NCBI GenBank assembly: GCA_963969365.1
Contig: OZ017754.1
Coordinates: 1,178,001-1,242,000, forward strand
DNA: 64,000 nt
Direction of reading: 5' to 3'
Source: Asterochloris sp. CNOR1
Lineage: Eukaryota > Chlorophyta > Trebouxiophyceae > Trebouxiales > Trebouxiaceae
Within the stretch, counting starts at the first letter, position 1; the number at the start of each line of letters is the position of its first letter. Shown in pieces: positions 36,021 through 47,600 of the stretch. The notes beneath the pieces are model-generated. The model was not told where the DNA came from, made no database searches, and worked only from the letters and a program-made list of their open reading frames with translations. The translations under genes were made by a program, and so were the position numbers.

Positions 36021-36419
36021 CTCCGCAACATGATGCAAAGGACAGCAGCCACAGGGAACAGCAGCAGCATCATTAGGACCAGCGCATGGCGTTGAGCACC
36101 AGCTACCTGGAGCTCCCTCAGCCTGTTGTGACCTTGCTGACCGGAGCTTTGCATGGCGACGCGATTTGATGTGCTGCACAGGTGAAAGGCTTCTAAATTC
36201 GGCTGTGGGCTGTGGTGTTTACTGAATCTGATGGCATGAATAGCTTTTCAATAAATGCATTGTTTCATGTGTTCTGTTGACAGGCTAGTAGTTTGCAACA
36301 GAGAAGTGACAATCACCATCTGCAAGGCTCAAAGAGACCAATGGGGTCCACAGGAATGGGCTTTGGCTGCTATACTCTCTCCAATCTCTCAGATCACTCA
36401 AGCAGCAACCAGTGGCTGC
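36021..36419. other. Intergenic region, ankyrin-BTB promoter and monooxygenase A 3' end
   Basis: About 400 nt between two tandem minus-strand genes. It should include the promoter of the ankyrin-BTB gene and the 3' UTR of monooxygenase A. It is slightly AT-richer than its surroundings (around 36190-36300). No other element recognised. Confidence 0.35.
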
Positions 36420-39400
36420 TCAACAGAACTGGATTCTGGGTGTAAGGGTCAGAGCAGTGTGGGATCGTAGGGCGGGGCGAACTGAGTACTTATGCAAATG
36501 CTGCCTCTGTCGGGCGCCCAGCATAGCTGAAGTGCCAACAGGTATGGCCTCCCTCCCTTTCAGAGGCTTGAATTTCCGGGATGCCACAAACTCCTGCAGG
36601 GCGCAATACTCTGCTGAGCAAATGCTTCCATACATACAGTGGAGTCTGACAAACACTGGGTTTGTGCTGCAGTGCTGACTTCCTGGGCACCCTGGATCAT
36701 GGATCAGGCAGGCCAAGCATCAGGCACAGTTGGAGAGGCAAGTGCAGCTCAGCAATGGTACACATGACACTCCCGCTGGCATGTCTGCAGCTTGACTCAC
36801 TCTGTAGCGTGGGTCTGAGTTTCCTTTGTAAGGCGACTTGTTGATGGCTGCTGCCTTGGCCTCATCAATGCCTTCCTTGTAGGAGCTCAACCCCTGAGCC
36901 TGCAGTTGTACAAGGCTCAATGTATGCAAAAAATGCTGGAAGGGCTTCTTTTCGCAGTGGGGATGGACCGGCACTGTGCACACTGCAGTCTGGCAACAAT
37001 ATTGTCATCATTTTGCTCTGAGTGCATCTCAGGCCATCATCAGCGAAAAGGTTGAGGGCTGCTTGTGCCAGCCAGCAAACTCGCAACCATGTGCAAGAAG
37101 ACATCATGCAAGGCATCAGTGATGGTGTTCTCCGTGGCAGAGACATGCACAACAGGACAGCAGAGATGATGTGGTGCATGACTGTCGCCCTGCAGGCACA
37201 GGTATGGAGCATACATAAATTCTTGGGGCACCATAATAAGGGGTGAGTCATGCAACAGTGTCTGTTTTCTCACAATCAGAAAGCAATAGCACCTACCATT
37301 TCGACTTGGGTGATAATCTTCATCCTGGGCCCCCGCATCTGCTCGTAGGCCCTGAATGCCTCTTCCGTTACGCCGTGGAGCTGCACTGACGCTGCAAGGT
37401 CTGCTGCATCTTCCAGAGCTGTGTTGGCCCCTTGACCTGCATGGGAGGCAGGGACGCTTCAAACTCTGCTTGGCTCAGCTCAGGCAGCAGACCTGCTGCC
37501 CGAAGCACACAGGCATCCAGGTTCACATCTCTTCAGCTCAGCAGTAACTCAGGATCCTGCAGATGGAGACCGCCAGCATGGATGGCAAGCTCCAGGCAAG
37601 CTCCATACCGCTGTGACTCTGCTCTTGCAACAGTAGGGAGTTGGAGGCAAGTGATAAGTTCGCTGAGCTCAAGCAGGGCTGCTGCAGCAAGGCAGCAGCA
37701 TGGCAAGTTGCACAACAAGGCAGGAGCGTCACTCCACTCAGCTCAGGTGAGATCACTGCTTGCAGCACGCTGTAGCCTTGTCTACGCTCTCACAGCCAGG
37801 CAGCACCACAGCTGAGACCGAGCTAAAATGAGAGGATAGAGCTCACCAGTGGGGCGCAGGGGATGGGCTGCGTCTCCAAGAAGCGTGACAGGGCCCCTGC
37901 CCCAGCCGCCATCAGGAATGGCCTCAGCTGGGCGCGTGTAGGTGCCGTGCTCCAGCACTGCGTCTGGATCAGTGGCCTCAATGATCTTGCGCAGATCTGC
38001 CCACTTCTCATCATGGCCAGCGTGGCTGAGGACCTGGAGGCAGCGCTGCAGAGCAGAGGGAGGGGCGTCATCCAGCTGCAGCATGCGTCAGCTGTCGTTT
38101 GGCATGGCTGGGCCCTTATGAGGGGAGAACGGCCGCCAGCTGCAGCGTCAAGACTTGACTAGCAGCAGCACAGACTCTGAGCCAAGCAAGCTTACATCGA
38201 CCTTCACAGTGCACTGCACTGCTTACTATTCAGGCCCAAAGCTCAATGCCAAAGCAGGGCGCACAGCTCACATCTTTCTTTGACTTTCCAGTGCTCCACT
38301 CATTGTCAGCATCGTCCTGGAAGTGCTGCTGAAGCTCGTCCAGCTTTTCCTGGGGGACGTTGCGCGGCACAAACTTGACTCCAGCATCTGACACGGTGCC
38401 CAGCGGAGATCCCAGCGTCCACACAATGTTGTCGTTCACGATGGGGAAGAGCAGGCCAAGGCCCACCTTGCCAGAATACCTGCAGGGGCAGGCGCAGGAG
38501 ACTGCTTGAGTGCCTTGCTGATGCCAGGCCATGGCTCACAGTCTGTGGCGCAGAGGCTGCTGTGCCCCAAGCACATGGCACCGCAGGCTACACGTGCCAC
38601 ATACTTGCAAAAGTAGGGGCGCTGCCCTGACGTGGCGGTCCAGCTCTGAGCAGAGTCAGTCGTCAGTAATGCACTTCAAGACACCAGCTTGTTTGTCTAT
38701 AAGCTGAGAACTGGCAGTCAGCCTGTGAGGGAATACATGTGCAGTGTGCAACAGTTTCCTGATGGCCACACAGCGCAAGTCATGAACCAGCTCTCAGGGA
38801 CTCACATGTAGCTGCGGTCCTTGGCTGCCATCCAGTCCTGTGCTGGGACTCTGGCCCTCCAAAAGACGGTCTCCTGCAAGGCACGGGAGGCGAGTGTACT
38901 TCCGATGCAGGCGGCGAACTTGGATGCAAAGGCAGGCCGCCCTCAATCATCTGCAGACTCAGAAAAGCTCTTGAATCTGGGGCTTCTTGCCCCAGCACTA
39001 CTCTCTGAAGCTGCTGCAGCCTGCCTTTGCTGATGCAGACCCACACCCTCACCGCAAAGTCTGGTGGGCCGTCCCCTAAGCAGTGCTGCCGAACTCTGCT
39101 GTGGTAGCCATCTGCTCCCAGTACCAACTTGGAGTGCACTGTGCTTCCATCTTCAAAAGAGACCTCAACACCATCACCTGCAGTGCCAAGTTGAGCCTAC
39201 ACCCACAAGCCCTGTGCTAGCTGTGCAGAGACAAGGCAGCAGGATGCAGATAGATGGTAGTAGACGCACAGTGCAAGTGACCTGAGGCAGCACAGCCTGA
39301 AACTGACGCAGGTGCTGTACAAATGCGGGCACACCTGTCTCCTGCAGGCTCTTGAAGCGCTTGCCCAGATGCACATTTGAGGGCTGAACGTGCCTGTAGA

Positions 39401-39994
39401 GCAGCTGCTGCAATTCAAACCAGCCTGTCGACAGGACCAGTTGGGCCGAAGGCCTTGGCTGGTCACCACGTGACGGGGCGGACATCTCCTTCGCATTGCC
39501 TACACCGCCAGCAGCACTGATAACAGCCAGACTATGTACAGCAAGGTGCTGACTCTTCAAGCTGTGGTCACGTGCTGAGCATGAGGCCCAGGCCACTGCG
39601 TTGGCAACATGGCAGAACGTGAAGATGCTACAGCTGGTGTGGCCCACCTTCGTCATCGATTTGCAGCCCAGGGCGATTGGCTCCAGATTTGCGGCTGGTG
39701 TCCTCAAGCTCCTGATAGGCTGCCGGGCTGATGGCTTTCAGGGCACTGAGGCCGTTGGGGCTGAGGGCCAGGCCTGCCCCGCACAGTCGAAATTCAGGCG
39801 CTTGATCAAACACACCCACTTTGATGCCTGGGGATGCCTCCAGCAGGCCCAGAGCAGCAGCGAGGCCGCCTGCAGCATGCTGGGAAAATTCATTGTGGTA
39901 GCCCCAGCTGCAAGTAACAGCTTTGGGAGTGGTGGCTGTGCTCACCTGGGCCTCCTCCAATCACACAAACATCATACTGATCTGCAGCAGGCAT
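36420..39994 (-). CDS. FAD-dependent monooxygenase A (class A, UbiH/zeaxanthin-epoxidase-like)
   Basis: Flavoprotein hydroxylase of the NAD(P)H-dependent single-component class; the substrate is unknown. Ten exons: 39946-39994, 39648-39869, 39335-39499, 39053-39177, 38806-38873, 38272-38479, 37847-38045, 37297-37436, 36801-36899 and 36420-36593. All phases fit, giving 482 residues. The FAD-binding Rossmann motif is YDVCVIGGGPGGLAAAL (GGGPGG at 13-18). The DG motif is LVLGADGYHSRVR (166-169). The second FAD contact is LLGDAAHPLRPTGQGANTAL (GDAAHP at 336-341). No clear targeting peptide is present. It is a tandem duplicate of monooxygenase B, with identical intron positions except one. The C-terminus is 43 residues longer than B's after the shared EFV block, and that tail is the least certain part. 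Confidence 0.88.
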
Positions 39995-40479
39995 GCGAGA
40001 GTCAGCTGTCTTATGCTTTGTGGACAGCAGGCACCTTATTCAGACTAGACTGGACGCATGCTGACCAGACATGTGGACTCCCTTGTGAAACGCTTGAGCC
40101 TGAGCGTCCTTGACAAACAATCAAAGAATGCAGCAAAGCTCAATTCTGTGTAGCCAACAAGGTTTCTACCACGTCGCCAAAAGAAAGACAGCCACAAGAA
40201 TGTGTTCGATTAAACATTAAACAATTCTCAAATGATTCATCATGCATCCTCTCGCACGAATAGGGAGCATCATCACTCGGAATGCATGCAAAGCCACAGG
40301 CCATAGCATAGAGATAAAAGAATGGACTGCCCGGTCTTATGGTGCAGCACAATTCACACAAGATGTGCAGCAACAGACTCTGTGGGCATCGCAATGTTCT
40401 CTGCTGCAGCGGACATCAGGCCAGCTGCGTGAGTCTCCAGATGTTCTCAGCCACATGTGAACATCTGGGAGGCGAAGAT
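39995..40479. other. Intergenic region between tandem monooxygenase genes
   Basis: About 485 nt holding the promoter of gene A and the 3' UTR of gene B. It is AT-richer than the coding parts, especially 40140-40330. No open frame or repeat of note. Confidence 0.35.
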
Positions 40480-43400
40480 TCATGCCTCAACAAGACTGCG
40501 GAATTCTCTGTTGTTCACAAACTCCTGCAGGTAGGCAAGGGAGCTGCTCAGCAATGTGCACCACCTGCAGCAAGGGTTATCAATGAAGGGCAAGATATGG
40601 CGCCGACGGCATGGGGTCCCCAGCAGGACAGCCCACCCAGTCCTCAAAGCCACAAGGGTGCATTCATAACTAAACTTTGTGCACAAAGTGGCCTACCCTG
40701 TACTCTGGATCATTGCCACTCTTGAAACGAGACTTGTTTACTACAGCAGCCAGGAGATCCTCCACGCCCTCCTTGTAGGCGCTCAGCCCCGTGATCTGCA
40801 CAGGAGAATGTGGTCGAACTCTTGCTGGAGCTGTGGAGGCAGCAGTTCAAGAGTGAGACATCAATTTCCAAAGCAATTGATGTACTATCTCAGAGCAGCA
40901 CACTTCCCATATGAGCTCCTCAGATTGCCAGCTAGGGACTGAGCAGCAGATATGAGCATCTGTTCGCCTGCCGTTGGCACCAGTGCCAGCAGCACCCCTT
41001 GCGCTGCGAGTCAGAGACAAGACAGGCCCTGCATGGCAAAGGGGCAGCCAGGCTGCCGAGCATCACAGTCAGGCAAGGGTGCTGCCTCCATACCTGCGCT
41101 GCCTGTTGCTGGCAGCACAGTGAAGGCACCTGCAGATCAACAGAGCCCTGAGCGCAGCCAGTGTGGAGGCCCGTCACCACTGTCTGCATGCAAGCCCACC
41201 ATGCCAGTTGTATGACCTCCCACCTCATGGTGACCCTGCATCTGAACTCACCATCTCCACCCTTGTCATCGTCTGCATTCGCACAGCTCGCCCCAGCTCG
41301 TAGGTGCGCAGCGCCTCCTCACACAGGCCGTGCTCCTGGAGCGCAGCTGCCAGCTCTGCAGCATCCTCCAGAGCTGTGCAGACGCCCTGTCCTGCACGCA
41401 GCGCGGAGCAAGATGCCTCATCCAGTCTCAAGCTGGGCGCCTGACAGGGGTCCTCCTAAGCCTGTCTCACAGGTGCGTCACCATGTCAGACAGTGTGCAG
41501 ACACAAGGGCTGGACGCCTGCCGCTGTGCACTGTGGAGACCAATGGTCCAGCTGACCTGTTGGCCGCATGGGGTGAGCAGCATCGCCTAGGAGACTGACC
41601 CTGCCCTTGCCCCACCCCTTGTCAGGGATGGCCTCTGCAGGCCTTGTGTAAGTGCCATGCTCCAGCACGGCATCTGGGCTGGTGGCCTTGATGAGCTTCA
41701 GCACATCTGGCCACTTGTCCCCATACTCTCCCAGCACCTTCAGGCAGCTCTGCAGCAAGTAGAAGCAGAGCCACTGGGCATGCTTGATCTGCTGAGCAAG
41801 AACGCCCTGCAAGGCTGGCCGTGCCGCGGGCAAAGTGAAACCTGCGGTGGCAGCTCAGTCCCTGGTTGAAGACCTCCGCAGTGTGATGGCACACTGGCCG
41901 ACCCTTCCTGATCCAGGTCACCAACACACCAGCATGCATGCACTGAAGTGCAAAACTACGGTGAATTCCACTGCAGCCATGTCACCGCTGTCCGCAGCCC
42001 TGAACAGCAGTGCTCACATCTTTCTTGTTCTGCCCAGTGCTCCATTCGTCCTCATCTCTGAGGGCATCCAGCTGCTTCTGTTGGTCCTCTGACAAGCCCC
42101 TAGCAGCAAAACTGACGCCGGCGGCCACCACTGTCTTGAATGGGGCTGCCACTGTCCACACTATGTGCCCGTTGACAATGGGGAAGATGATGGCAATCAA
42201 TTTCTTGCCAAAGCATCTGCAGCGCATACGGGTCCATGAGGGGACTGTGCTTGGTGGAAAGCATCAGCGCCAGTGCCCATGTGAAGCCTCAAGCAGTGGC
42301 AGACAGAAGAGTGTGGCTCACGTGATGTTACGGTCCTTGGCAGGCAGGCCCTCCTGCCAGGGGACTCGTGCACGCCAATACACAGTCTCCTGCACCAGCA
42401 CAGGCCAGCCTGGAAGGGTGCCCTCGAAATGCTAGAATGAACAGTGCTGGTGAAGGTGGGGTCCAACGGCATCGCCCTGAAGCAAGGCTCACGTCAACTC
42501 CAGCTTGTTTCAGCTAGCAGACAGGCTGCTGTCTAATGTCACTCTGTGGGGCATTCAGCTGCCTGGGAGGCTCACTGCAAAGTCTGGTGGCCCATCTCCA
42601 AGGCAGTGCTCGCGGACTTTGCTGAAATAGCCATCTGCTCCTAGCACCAGCTTGCCCTTGGCATGACTGCCATCCTCAAACGCCACCTCCACATGGCTGC
42701 CTGCAAATAGGACTGGAGGCTTCAACAATGCAAGCAGCACACCACCAGCTTGCCTATGGCACTGCTGCCATCCCCCAATTGGGCCCTCCACGTGGCTGCT
42801 TCAGGATGAAGCACAATGGAGGCAGGGACAAGCTGCCGCACAGGAGCTCTTCAAGCAAGTCATTGCTCGACTTTTTCCAATGCCTGCCAGATGCGGCTCT
42901 ACATATGTAGCAGAACAAGCCACTGAATGTGATGAACCTGTTGATTGCTACAAGAGGGCAGCGGACATTCAGATGACATACCTTTGTCTGCCAGGCTTGT
43001 GAAGCGCTTCCCTAGCTGGATGGTATTGGGCTGCAGGTGCTTCCGCAGGAGCTGGTGCAGCTCGAACCACCCAGTTGCCACAAACTTCTGAGGCTGACCG
43101 CGTCCTGTGTCCTTATCGCTCAGCCCCGCTCCAGGCACTTCTCTGCCATTGCCTGCATGCAACACGATAGTCTTCTGGCTGCAGCAGTATGCATGGGACA
43201 CCTGAGGCTCACAGCAGCACAGCATGATGCAGCGCATGTGCTGCCCAAGGACGTCCACTGAGGCAAGGCTGCTATAAAACACGTTCCCCCTGCCTCTTAA
43301 GAGGTGCCAGTGGCAATGCAGGAGCAGCTCAATCCGCACAGTAATTCCTGCAGGCCCTAGAGGTGTGTGTGGGCCAACAGGCGACCCCCAGCATTTGTGA

Positions 43401-44041
43401 CACCAGACAACTGAACTGCTACTTGCAGCTGCGCACTCCGCCCTGGATCAAGATCCTGGTGACACTAGCAGGATCTGGTGGGCCCCAGACAGCAACCCCG
43501 TCATGCTTCCACTTCAAAGAGGCCTTCCAGGGTGTGCTGCTGCAGGGTTCCCCACTGTGCTTCACCCTTTGCTTGCCTTCATCGTCAAACATTAGGGTGG
43601 GCTGGTTGTCTGATGGCTTGCGGCTGGTATCTTCCAGCTCCCGGCAGGCCCCAGGACTGATGGCCCGCAGAGCCTTGAGCCCATTTGCGCTGATGCCGAG
43701 GCCGGCGCCACACAGCTTGAAGTCCTTGGTTGAATCAAACACCTGCATACCAACAGGCTGCCTGAGCAGCCCATGGCAGGAGAAAGCTGACATAGCTGTC
43801 AGATCATGTGCTCACCTGAACCTTGATGCCAGGGATGGCTCGTTGCAGGGCAAAGGCTGCTGCCAGGCCACCTGCATTGCAGCACTGCTGGATCAAACTG
43901 GCTGCACCACCTGACTGCCAGCACTGTCTCGCAGACTTATGTGTCAAGATTTTTCTATGAAGCAGACGGTGCACCTGGCCCGCCACCTACGATACAAACA
44001 TCGTACAGATCTTGGCTGCATGGTTGACAGTCCTGCAGCAT
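40480..44041 (-). CDS. FAD-dependent monooxygenase B (tandem paralogue of A)
   Basis: Same enzyme class as the downstream copy. Eleven exons: 43975-44041, 43816-43871, 43577-43742, 42982-43152, 42576-42700, 42322-42389, 42018-42216, 41557-41749, 41252-41391, 40697-40795 and 40480-40524, giving 442 residues. FAD motifs: YDVCIVGGGPGGLAAAF, LVLGADGYFSKVREHCLG and SLLGDAAHPMRPTGQG. The third contact has VCT in place of the usual ANT after GQG. Exons of 125, 68, 140 and 99 nt are the same length as in A. Exons 2 and 3 together (56+166) equal A's single 222-nt exon, so a 73-nt intron is specific to B. Intron 3 is GC-AG (GCAAGC). The C-terminus is short (EFVNNREFRSLVEA). Intron 4 carries an echo of the start of exon 5. 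Confidence 0.88.
42747..42806 (-). repeat. Copy of the monooxygenase B exon 5 acceptor edge
   Basis: Matches the real junction region 42648-42707 over about 60 nt. On the plus strand both contain AGCTTGCC, TGGCA, CTGCTGCC or CTGCC, and then CTCCA and ATGGCTGC or GTGGCTGC. The copy lies 99 nt upstream in the transcript sense. Confidence 0.8.
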
Positions 44042-44636
44042 TGACAAGCCACGTTTAGGATGTCGATGTCAGCAGCTGCAAATCCAGCATCAGCCTGCAA
44101 TGCGCACCTCCATCGCCTCTCAGCCCCTTGATCGATGAGTGGGAGCTTTATAGACTGTGTGGAGATCAAATTTCAGGGTTGCTGTATAGTTGGATCTGCG
44201 AAAGTGAAAACAGCTAGGCCCCAAGCCTAATATATCTCTGTCAGGGGACAGTCTGCTTTGCGCCCGACCATCATCATCGTTGCAATATGTGGCAACAGCA
44301 TTTTACTCAAGTTCTGGTCTGCCATTAACAGCATTGCAGCCATAATTTCGGGAGGAATGCCGTCATGCCAGCACTGCTCTGCTGAAAGGCAGACAGCACT
44401 TTGCCTGCCAACTTTGCCTGTGCCAATTCGGCTCTGAGCAGATTTAGACATGGGTCACCCACTAGTAGTGTGTTTCAAACTGCTCCACATCCAAAAAGCT
44501 GCAGTGAGCAGATGTCTCATCTACACACAGTGCACGCTCCATGCATGCATGGTCTGCATACTTTCCACCAATTCAGCAGAGCTGGGCACAAGGGGAAGGA
44601 TGACTTGGAGGCACCCTGAGGGGTTGTCAGCAGGCT
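44042..44636. other. Intergenic region between ARP3 and monooxygenase B
   Basis: About 595 nt expected to hold the promoter of monooxygenase B and the 3' UTR of ARP3. Open frames here are short and show no homology or splice logic. Nothing else was recognised. Confidence 0.35.
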
Positions 44637-47600
44637 TCATATGTGCCTGGACACAGCGTTTGTTCGGCAGACCGAGGGACCATGCTCATCATACTCCGCT
44701 TTTGTGTGGCACGCTTGCTGGAACTCTGGCATCATGCCCAGAACACTGCCGCCAAACCAGACAGCAAAGCTCTGCGTGGGGTGGGTGATGACGTTGACAT
44801 CCACCGCCTGGGCAGTGGCAGGGGTCCTGGCATCCACCAGGCGCTTCATGTCCCGCTGCACACGCCTCCCAAAGTCCTTGAACATCGTAGAGCCACCCTG
44901 TACAGCAGTGCATACACAAGCTAGGCCACACCTAGGCCGACCGGTGCAAGCTGCCCTGCAAAGCAGCGGGACAAGCATGCAGGCGGCGGCATTGCGGCTC
45001 CTCCTGGCCTGGGCTCAGCCGTACTGTGGTATGGCGGTAACCCTTACAAAGTTGTTTTAGGATGGGGGGAGTTGCCCTGCAACACAGCAGTGGGTCCACA
45101 TGGCCAGGACAGATGTGGGCTCCCTGTGCTTACACAGACATGGAACATGGTGTAGCCGCCCTGCACAGGGGAGGCATGCAGGCAATGGCATTGTGGACTG
45201 CCCCTCAGCTGGGCTCAGCAGCATGATGGCCAGTCTCCTCCAGAGTCATTGGAGAAGGCAAAACTGCCCTGCACAGCAGTAAATGTGAGCAAATGGGGCT
45301 ACGTCGCTGCGGCTAACCGCTTGGCCCACCCAGACAATGCACAGTCCATCAGGCAGGGCACAGGTCATGCTCAGGATAGGGGCCATCTTCACACTGATGA
45401 GCAGCAAAGCTGGGTCGGCAAAAGCAGCAGGACAAAGCAGCAGTCTTGGCTTTGTGTGCCTGGGGGTTGTTGCGCTGATTTCGCCATAGCAATCTGATCA
45501 CCGACAGACTCACGCTGAGGACCACATTGCCGTACAGAGCCCTGCGGCAGTCAATGGGGCAGGTCTGGACCACCTGATCAATCACCTGCAGGGCAGCACA
45601 AAGGTGTTGAGGGGCACCTCTCCTTGCAAGCCCGCTGCAGGACGGCCAGGTGGCCCTACATCTGCTGCAACTGAGCACCTGTTCAGTCCCACCAACCAGG
45701 GGCATCATCAGGTGGCCCTTCCTTGGTGGCTGCTTGGCATGTCTGATGATGTCAGCAACAGTCAGCCATGAATGCCTAGACTGACTGTCGCCTAATGGCA
45801 GCCAAGACTCAGCAAAATGCATGGCGCCAGCTGTGGGGTTTCTGGTGTGGCATCAATATTGCAAGACGTGCTGATGACGCAGAGATCTCCTCACTCACCT
45901 CACCTGAGGCAGCGTGAGGTGCACAACCCTGCACACCCCCTCCCTTCCCCCGCAGCCGTGGGCCATCTACATGTGCGGCTGCCGGATTGTGCTGCACCTG
46001 CTGCAAGCCCAGCATGTGTTCTTCTTGTGGCGCACTGTGCGCTTGCTTGGGCATCAGCACCAAGTGGTTTGTTTGGCTCGCCTGAGATCCAACACCGATG
46101 CCAGATGTGCCCCAGGGTCCCTGGTGGCATGTCAAGGCAGTCCCCAGGCCCACCTGCGGCAGCGGCGTGGTGTAGGTGGGGGAGTAGATCTCAGGGTTGA
46201 AGAAGATCTCTGGCCCCAGGAAGCGCTCATATCCCACATCGCATGTGAATTCGGTACCAGTCTTCTTGTTGAACCCCTTGAACAGCTTGACGTACTTGCT
46301 GGGCTGCTGGTGGTGCTTGTCAAACTCCTGCACCAGAACTGAGCTGCCAAATGCGTTTTAACACCGTTGCCATATGCAGAGCAAATGCTGTCACTCCTGC
46401 ACAGAACTGAGCTGCCAGTATCGGCCTGTGCCTGTGCAGTGCAGGTGCAGCTTGCCGGAAGACAGACCAGAAAGCAACAAGACGGACGCTGCAGACGGAA
46501 GCAAAAATGCTGGTATTGTGTGAAGGTATCAGTGGCGTTCGCAGGCAGCCTTGCAGAATGGCGGTAGGCAGCAGAGCGTGATGAGTGTGATGCCCTCCAG
46601 AAATGCTGGCCTGCTGGCGCACCTGCATGCACCATTCCTGGGGCAGTGGCAGCCTTGCGGTATGCAGCCAGCACAGGGTCTGCTGCTGGTCGTGGTTTCT
46701 GCTCCTACGGCAGGGCATGTCAACCACCAGCAGCCTGCTGAATGGCCTTCCATCAGGCAGCAGGAGTGCAATAAGCACAGGGTGAAGAACCACTCTTGCC
46801 AGATAGGTGCCAGCCTCTAGCAGCCTGCTGCTTGGCCCACCTTGGCAATGTCGCTGGCAATGTAGCAGTAGCGCTCCTTGATGCGCCTGGCCACATCCAG
46901 CGACATATCTGGGGGAACAGCCTCCCCACGCTCCCTGCAGCATTTTTGAGTAGTGACTGGGCATCTGGGAAACGTTCTGCACCATGCCCGCCGATGCTCT
47001 ACCATCTGTATCAGTCAGGCAGGCTGCCTGGCAGGAACGCACACGTGTCTCTGGTCAGAGAGGCAGCAGGTGCTTTGCTGCACCAAGACATGGAGATGCT
47101 GCTGTGCTCGGCTGCAGCTCGCACAGCCAGGCAGGCTTACGCCATAAGCTGCCGGCACCAGCACCCAAGATAGGTGCTCTCAGCTGCAACCACGGTTTGT
47201 GAGACTTGTGCTGACGTGAGCTGCTGCTAAACAAGGTGGTATCCTGCGCACAGACAGAGCCTAGACATGTTGCCAAGCGCGGGCTCGTCTGAGCAGCTGC
47301 TGCCCAGACAGGATCATCTCACACTCAGCAACGATGAGCATGCCATCGCAGCACTCAGCAGCTGCTGTCCAGACAGGCTAACACCCATCAAGCAATGAAC
47401 CGCCTTGTGCTCACCTCAGCAGCTGCTGCACATACAGGGTGATGTCCCGCCCAGCGACGGGGATAGACTTCATGTTGCTGCCTATGACATAGCCATCAGC
47501 CACAGGGATGATGTGTGTGACGCCATCCCCGCTGTCCACCACTGTGCCCGTCAGGTTGCTGCCATGGCGCTGCAGAAGGCTGCACACAGTCCGTAAGATG

